Made by a program: the position numbers and the translations under genes
Shown here: in pieces, positions 60,028 to 64,000 of the stretch
Numbering within the stretch: position 1 is the first letter of the stretch
How the letters are laid out: every line of letters begins with the position of its first letter
Source: G958296245 sp963664035
Lineage (GTDB): Bacteria > Chloroflexota > Dehalococcoidia > Lucifugimonadales > G958296245
Length of the DNA: 64,000 nt
Assembly: GCA_963664035.2 (NCBI GenBank)
Contig: OY760867.2
Span: forward strand, 1,488,001 to 1,552,000
Reading direction: 5' to 3'
The notes under the pieces: generated by a model
The model's input: only the letters and a program-made list of their open reading frames with translations
Database searches by the model: none
Told to the model about the DNA's origin: nothing

Positions 60028-60570
60028 TTAGCGCGGTGACATCTCACCCCTCGGATGAGGGCGGTCCCGTGCGATGATGAGTGCCCGTGGTAGTCGCCGA
60101 CGTCGCCGAACAAGGTCCGGGTCATTCAGGATGTCGAGCAGCCGCTCCACCTGGTTCAGTTCGCTCTTTAGCTCGCTGACAGGCATGGCGTCGATGTAGT
60201 AGTTTCGGTGGAGTCCGTTCGCGGTCGAGAACAAGGCCCGCACCAGGGTGGGGTCGTCCGTCAGGGCGGCCACCCTGTCTTTGATGTCATAAACGTCCCG
60301 GTGGGTTTCGTACCGCCACCCTCGTGCATTTGCCACGACCTTCAACTGATGGGCAACTGCACCCCACGCTTTCTCCGACGCTTGGAGCCGGTCGCCTTTC
60401 TCCAGTTGCTCCCAAGCGTGGCGCATGAGTCGATCGCTGTGTATGGTGTGCGACTCGATCGGGTCGCCCATCGCTGGCACTCTGGCCATCGTTGCCATTG
60501 CCGCCTTGCTCTTTCCCCCCCGGTGTATCACAACCTCCTTGCCCATGTCCAGCAGAGTCCGCGCCGGCAT
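60028..60570 (-). CDS. PaREP1/HEPN-like small helical protein
   Basis: The product is 180 residues from the first ATG; internal starts at about residue 25-34 are plausible. The central part SDRLMRHAWEQLEKGDRLQA followed by SEKAWGAVAHQLKVVANARG matches the helical PaREP1/DUF-type proteins related to HEPN folds. A basic tail RRRRRLPRALIIARDR ends the protein. The classical HEPN RxxxxH catalytic motif is not clear. It is bounded by direct repeats, so it may be a mobile unit. Confidence 0.6.
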   Translation of the reverse strand: MPARTLLDMGKEVVIHRGGKSKAAMATMARVPAMGDPIESHTIHSDRLMRHAWEQLEKGDRLQASEKAWGAVAHQLKVVANARGWRYETHRDVYDIKDRVAALTDDPTLVRALFSTANGLHRNYYIDAMPVSELKSELNQVERLLDILNDPDLVRRRRRLPRALIIARDRPHPRGEMSPR

Positions 60571-60572
60571 CC

Positions 60573-60601
60573 TTGATTTGAACGAACGCGCGTGCTATAG
60601 T
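60573..60601 (+). promoter_or_regulatory. Candidate sigma-70 promoter
   Basis: TTGATT and TATAGT are 17 bp apart, and an ATG follows at 60608. This is one of the best promoter matches in the window, yet it points to only a 53-codon reading frame. Confidence 0.5.
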
Positions 60602-60607
60602 CTCCTC

Positions 60608-60769
60608 ATGGCAAACACCGACGACTACCTGGGTCGCTCTCCCGCGACCGCCATGCCGCGCGCGGGCCTTGAAGACTGCGCTGGTCCTGCACAGGGCCGT
60701 GTCACATCCGTGTCCCAGTCGCGTAATCTTCCGTTGGGTTCGCGCCACCTTCGTGTCGCCTCCCTGTAA
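60608..60769 (+). CDS. Short ORF, possible remnant
   Basis: A 53-residue frame (MANTDDYLGRSPATAMPRAG at the start) lies directly downstream of the promoter at 60573. It has no clear ribosome-binding site and no known family. It could be the decayed 5' end of a gene lost during insertion. The rest of 60571-60937 shows only the right 28-bp repeat. Confidence 0.25.
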   Translation: MANTDDYLGRSPATAMPRAGLEDCAGPAQGRVTSVSQSRNLPLGSRHLRVASL

Positions 60770-60776
60770 CGCGGCT

Positions 60777-60804
60777 CATAGCTGAAAGTGACAGGATGTT
60801 ACAG
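60777..60804 (+). repeat. 28-bp direct repeat, right copy
   Basis: Right partner of 59938-59965. It overlaps a 9-bp inverted repeat, CCCTGTAAC (60764-60772) with GTTACAGGG (60798-60806). Confidence 0.8.
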
Positions 60805-60937
60805 GGTGTTGCGGGCCCGAAAGTTTAGCCGGCCCGCCCAGCGAGAAACCAGGGGCGCCCCGTCCCCTGGTATCACGGGTTGAGCGCCGCCTCCGGGAAC
60901 GATAGAATCGGCCCGTAACCCGACGCAGGAGGCGCCC

Positions 60938-61351
60938 ATGGCTACCGTGAATCTCGAAGAGGCGATCAAGATATGCGACGCGGCCATCGCCAGGGCCGAG
61001 GAGATGGGCATCAAGATATCCGTCTCCGTCGTCGACTCCGGCTCCAACCTGCTGGCCGCCCACCGCATGGACGGCTCCATAATCCTCGGCGTCGAGGGCA
61101 GCCGAGGCAAGGCGGTCGCCTCCGTCATCTTCGGCCAGCCCAGCGGCGAGCTCGAGGCCCGCGCCGATCGACCCACCTTCAGGGCGATCCTCCTACAGTA
61201 CGGCGGCCGCTTCATCATGGGACAGGGCGCCGTGCCCATATCCCGCGATGGCGAGATAGTCGGCGCATGCGGCGTCGGCGGCGGCACCCCCCAGGAGGAC
61301 GAGGACTGCGCCAGGGCCGGCATCGCCGCAATAGGCGCCCAGTGGCCTTGA
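60938..61351 (+). CDS. GlcG/HbpS-family (DUF336) protein
   Basis: The ATG at 60938 follows AGGAGG. The 137-residue protein has VSVVDSGSNLLAAHRMDG, a KAVASVIFGQPSGEL stretch and the C-terminal PISRDGEIVGACGVGGGTPQED. Family members include heme-binding HbpS and glycolate-operon GlcG; the fold is a small oligomeric alpha/beta sandwich. Next to a molybdenum hydroxylase subunit it probably has an auxiliary role in that pathway. Confidence 0.85.
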   Translation: MATVNLEEAIKICDAAIARAEEMGIKISVSVVDSGSNLLAAHRMDGSIILGVEGSRGKAVASVIFGQPSGELEARADRPTFRAILLQYGGRFIMGQGAVPISRDGEIVGACGVGGGTPQEDEDCARAGIAAIGAQWP

Positions 61352-61424
61352 GACGCGCCGGGGCCGGCTTGTTGTACAATGCGCTGAGCGTTCCCAGACA
61401 GAATCCCAGGAGGTACCAACCCCA

Positions 61425-63653
61425 ATGACGACAGGCATCGTGCTATCGCGCACCGAATACGACGTGGTAGGCAAGCGCCCCATCCGACACGACGGATACG
61501 ACAAGGTGACCGGCAAGGCGAGGTACGGGGCTGACGTCAGCCTGCCAGGTCTGCTCCACGGCAAGATTCTCCGCAGCCCCTACGCGCACGCCAACGTGCT
61601 CTCCATAGACACCAGCCGCGCGGAGGCCCACCCCGAAGTCAAGGCCGTCGCAACCGCCGAAGACCTCGCCTGCACCGACGGCTGGGACCTCGCCGACAGG
61701 CACCTGAGCAACAAGATCCTCGCCTCAGGCAAGGTAGTCTTCAAGGGCCACCCCGTCGCCGCCGTCGCAGCCGCCACGCCCCACGGCGCGGAGGAGGCCC
61801 TCTCCCTCATCGACGTCGAGTACGAGGCGCTGCCCGCCCTCACCGACGCCGAGGAGGCGATGAAGCCCGGCGCCCCGCAGGTCCACCCCGAGTACGAGGG
61901 CAACGTCACCTCGTACGACCAGACGAAGCTGGGCGACGTCGACAAGGCATTCGCCGACGCCGACGTGGTGGTCGAGCGCGAGTTCCGCACCAAGACGGTC
62001 CACCAGGGATACATCGAGCCCCACACCGCCACCGCGTGGTGGGCCGCCGAGGAGAACAAGATCACCCTCTGGTGCAGCTCTCAGGGCCACTTCCAGATAG
62101 GCGAGAACACCGCCCAGGTGCTCGGCCTCGCCTCTTCGCAGGTCAAGGTCATCCCGATGGAGATCGGCGGAGGCTTCGGCGGCAAGACGACCATCTACCT
62201 CGAACCCGTCGCCGCCCTGCTCTCCAAGAAGAGCGGCCAGCCCGTCAAGCTCACCATGACGCGCGCCGAAGTCCTCGAGGCCAGCGGCCCCACCTCCGGC
62301 TCCTACATGAAGGTCAAGATGGGCGCTACCAAGGACGGCAAGCTGACCGCCGGCCTGGCTGCCCTCATGTTCGAGGCCGGCGGCTTTGCCGGCTCCCCCG
62401 TGGGCGCCGCCGCGATGTGCATGTTCACCCCCTACGACCTCGATAACCTGCTCATCGACGCCTACGACGTGATCACGAACAAGCCCAAGACGACCGCCTA
62501 CCGCGCTCCCGGAGCGCCCATCGGCTCGTTCGCCGTCGAGACCCTCGTCGACGAGATATGCGAGAAGACCGGCATGGACCCGCTGGAGTTCCGCATACGG
62601 AACGGCGCCAAGGAGGGTACGCGCCGAGGCAACGGCGTGGTCAACCCCGTGATCGGCTGCATCGAGACCACAGAGGCAGCCCGCGACCACGACCACTACG
62701 CCGCGCCCCTCGAAGGCCCCAACCAGGGGCGAGGCGTCGCGTCCGGCTTCTGGGTCAACGGCGCCGGCCCCGCCTGCGCCACCGCCAACGTCAACTACGA
62801 CGGCACCGTCAGCCTCACCATCGGCTCGGTGGACATCGGCGGCACCCGCCCCGCCGCAGCCCAGCAGTTCGCCGAGGTCCTCGGCATACCCGCCGAGGAC
62901 GTCACCCCCCAGGTCGGCGACACCGAGTCCATCGGCTACACCTCCATGACCGGCGGCAGCGGCGCCGCCTTCAAGACCGGCTGGGCCTGCTACGAGGCAG
63001 GCCAGGACGTCAAGCGCCAGATGCTGGAGCGCGCCGCCCTCCTCTGGGAGACGACCGCCGACCAGGTGGATATAGAGCGCGGCGTCTTCCGCCACGCCTC
63101 GGACCCCGAGCTCGAGATGAGCTTCAAGGAGCTCGCCGGCATGCTGCCGGAGACCGGCGGCCCCGTCGTCGGACGCGCCAACCTCGACCCCGCCGGGGCA
63201 GGCAGCGCATTCGCCACCGCGATAGTCGACGTGGAGGTCGACCCAGAGACCGGCAAGGTCGACATCCTCCGATGCACCATCGCCCAGGACGCAGGCAAGG
63301 CCGTACACCCCAGCTACGTCGAGGGACAGATGCAGGGCGGCGTCGCGCAGGGCATAGGCTGGGCGCTCAACGAGGAGTACTACATGAGCGGCGACGGCAA
63401 GATGCTCAACGCCAGCCTGCTAGACTACCGGATGCCCACGGCCCTCGACCTCCCCATGATCGACACGGTCATCGTCGAGGTAGCCAACCCGCAGCACCCG
63501 TACGGCGTCAGGGGCGTGGCCGAAGTCCCGCTCGTGCCCCCGGTCGCCGCCACCGCCAACGCCATCTACCACGCCACCGGCAAGCGCATGACCAACCTGC
63601 CCATCAACCCTGCCTCCATAGTAGAGGCCGTCAACGGGAGAAACGGCGCCTGA
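61425..63653 (+). CDS. Xanthine dehydrogenase-family molybdopterin-binding (large) subunit
   Basis: The ATG at 61425 follows AGGAGGT. The 742-residue protein begins VGKRPIRHDGYDKVTGKARYGADV and continues GILRSPYAHA-type sequence, GGGFGGKTTIYLEPVAALL and TAYRAPGAP. It ends EGQMQGGVAQGIGWALNEEY with RGVAEVPLVPP. These bind the molybdopterin cofactor in aldehyde oxidase, xanthine dehydrogenase and CO-dehydrogenase-like enzymes. The FAD and iron-sulfur subunits are not in the window; the gene is read between GlcG-like and RNase D-like genes. Substrate unknown. Confidence 0.92.
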   Translation: MTTGIVLSRTEYDVVGKRPIRHDGYDKVTGKARYGADVSLPGLLHGKILRSPYAHANVLSIDTSRAEAHPEVKAVATAEDLACTDGWDLADRHLSNKILASGKVVFKGHPVAAVAAATPHGAEEALSLIDVEYEALPALTDAEEAMKPGAPQVHPEYEGNVTSYDQTKLGDVDKAFADADVVVEREFRTKTVHQGYIEPHTATAWWAAEENKITLWCSSQGHFQIGENTAQVLGLASSQVKVIPMEIGGGFGGKTTIYLEPVAALLSKKSGQPVKLTMTRAEVLEASGPTSGSYMKVKMGATKDGKLTAGLAALMFEAGGFAGSPVGAAAMCMFTPYDLDNLLIDAYDVITNKPKTTAYRAPGAPIGSFAVETLVDEICEKTGMDPLEFRIRNGAKEGTRRGNGVVNPVIGCIETTEAARDHDHYAAPLEGPNQGRGVASGFWVNGAGPACATANVNYDGTVSLTIGSVDIGGTRPAAAQQFAEVLGIPAEDVTPQVGDTESIGYTSMTGGSGAAFKTGWACYEAGQDVKRQMLERAALLWETTADQVDIERGVFRHASDPELEMSFKELAGMLPETGGPVVGRANLDPAGAGSAFATAIVDVEVDPETGKVDILRCTIAQDAGKAVHPSYVEGQMQGGVAQGIGWALNEEYYMSGDGKMLNASLLDYRMPTALDLPMIDTVIVEVANPQHPYGVRGVAEVPLVPPVAATANAIYHATGKRMTNLPINPASIVEAVNGRNGA

Positions 63654-63675
63654 GACCACCGCTCCGGCATAAGCG

Positions 63676-63717
63676 GAAGAACGAGGGGGCGGCTCATCAC
63701 ACCGCTCCCTCGTCTTC
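63676..63717 (+). terminator. Stem-loop after the molybdenum hydroxylase gene
   Basis: The arms GAAGAACGAGGG and CCCTCGTCTTC pair with a single bulge, extended by GGCGG/CCGCT. It lies 22 bp after the stop codon and just before the next coding region. Confidence 0.55.
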
Positions 63718-63748
63718 ATGTGGGGACCGCCGGCCTCCCGAGAGCCGC

Positions 63749-64000
63749 ATCGAGCTGGTCTCCGCCGCGCCGCGCTTGGCCGAGGTCGCCGACATCCTGT
63801 CGAAGGCCCCGCTGGTCGCCGTGGACCTCGAGTCCAACGGCTTCTTCAAGTACCACGAGCGCGTCTGCCTCGTACAGCTATCGGCGGGCGAGACCGCCTT
63901 CCTCGCCGACCCCCTCGCGATAGACGACGTGACGCCCATCGGCGCTCTCCTTGCCGACCCCTCCGTGGAGAAGGTCTTCCACGCCTCCGACTACGACATC
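63749..64000 (+). CDS. RNase D-like 3'-5' exonuclease, 3' end outside window
   Basis: The frame reads IELVSAAPRLAEVADILSKAP then LVAVDLESNGFFKYHERVCLVQL, with the DEDD first motif D-x-E in VAVDLES, and later VEKVFHASDYDI. This is the start of a ribonuclease D family nuclease. No ATG, GTG or TTG exists in this frame after the stem-loop; the codon at the position where homologues start is ATC (63749), as in recF. Either AUC is used or a base is missing. Confidence 0.75.
   Translation, partial: MELVSAAPRLAEVADILSKAPLVAVDLESNGFFKYHERVCLVQLSAGETAFLADPLAIDDVTPIGALLADPSVEKVFHASDYDI

Noticed and set aside
61725..63308. 527-codon minus-strand ORF opposite the molybdopterin-binding subunit
   Set aside because: Antisense shadow of a well-identified enzyme with the biased composition expected for such shadows.

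Overview
The window is high-GC bacterial DNA with dense, tightly packed genes and no rRNA, tRNA or CRISPR array that I could recognise. Several things point to Chloroflexota, probably a Dehalococcoidia/SAR202-like lineage: lipoproteins with long Pro-Thr linkers behind a lipobox, TolB-propeller/leucine-rich-repeat lipoproteins, a UPF0182 membrane protein, and many stand-alone dehydrogenases and catabolic enzymes. This assignment is an inference from protein style, not from a marker-gene tree.

Layout. 1-4.0 kb (minus strand): a DapA-family aldolase/lyase cut by the window edge, a bicupin, a coiled-coil protein, a zinc alcohol dehydrogenase and a small exported protein. 4.2-8.9 kb: two tandem paralogous lipoproteins (beta-propeller plus leucine-rich repeats), the first frameshifted. 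9.0-15.6 kb: three tandem BNR/Asp-box sialidase-like genes and two copies of an unrecognised family, interrupted at 12.3-14.1 kb by a lower-GC two-gene cassette flanked by about 70-bp direct repeats. 15.6-16.2 kb: brnTA. 16.3-24.7 kb: core genes ccmAB, queF, gyrB, a cysteine-synthase-like gene, ligA and recF. 24.8-26.7 kb: a LuxR-type two-component system. 26.9-35.8 kb: a divergently transcribed eight-gene operon that looks like an undescribed lipid or prenyl-lipid pathway (see below). 35.9-42.4 kb: two lipoproteins (PQQ-type propeller; double zinc-peptidase protein with a PT repeat), a PQQ sugar dehydrogenase and a second alcohol dehydrogenase. 42.5-43.8 kb: a RusA plus nuclease-HEPN cassette next to a dehydrogenase remnant. 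43.9-45.8 kb: a TIM-barrel isomerase and higBA. 45.9-58.9 kb (minus strand): an arginine supercluster (argJ, argB, argD, argG, argH) interleaved with UPF0182, acyl-CoA dehydrogenase, MaoC dehydratase, two retropepsin-like proteases and rpe. 57.3-60.9 kb: repeat-rich DNA with MITE-like units and a small gene bounded by direct repeats. 60.9-64 kb: GlcG-like protein, a xanthine-dehydrogenase-family large subunit and the start of an RNase D-like gene.

The most interesting region is 26.9-35.8 kb. Its genes encode a UbiA prenyltransferase, a CTP-dependent polyprenol/phytol-kinase-like protein, a BtaA-like aminocarboxypropyl transferase, a GNAT acyltransferase, a fatty-acyl-reductase-type SDR, and a membrane protein built from two homologous halves. 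The two end-regions of the operon carry the separated halves of a rifampin-phosphotransferase/PEP-synthase-like enzyme: the ATP-grasp domain is the last gene and the phosphohistidine swivel domain is the second gene. Together these could activate a prenol, attach it to an acceptor and add an amino-acid-like head group. A sensor kinase and LuxR-type regulator are read in the opposite direction, and two GTACC-type palindromes lie between the two transcription units.

A second theme is insertion of small gene cassettes into existing gene arrays with partial duplication of the interrupted neighbour (12.3-14.1 kb and 42.5-43.8 kb).
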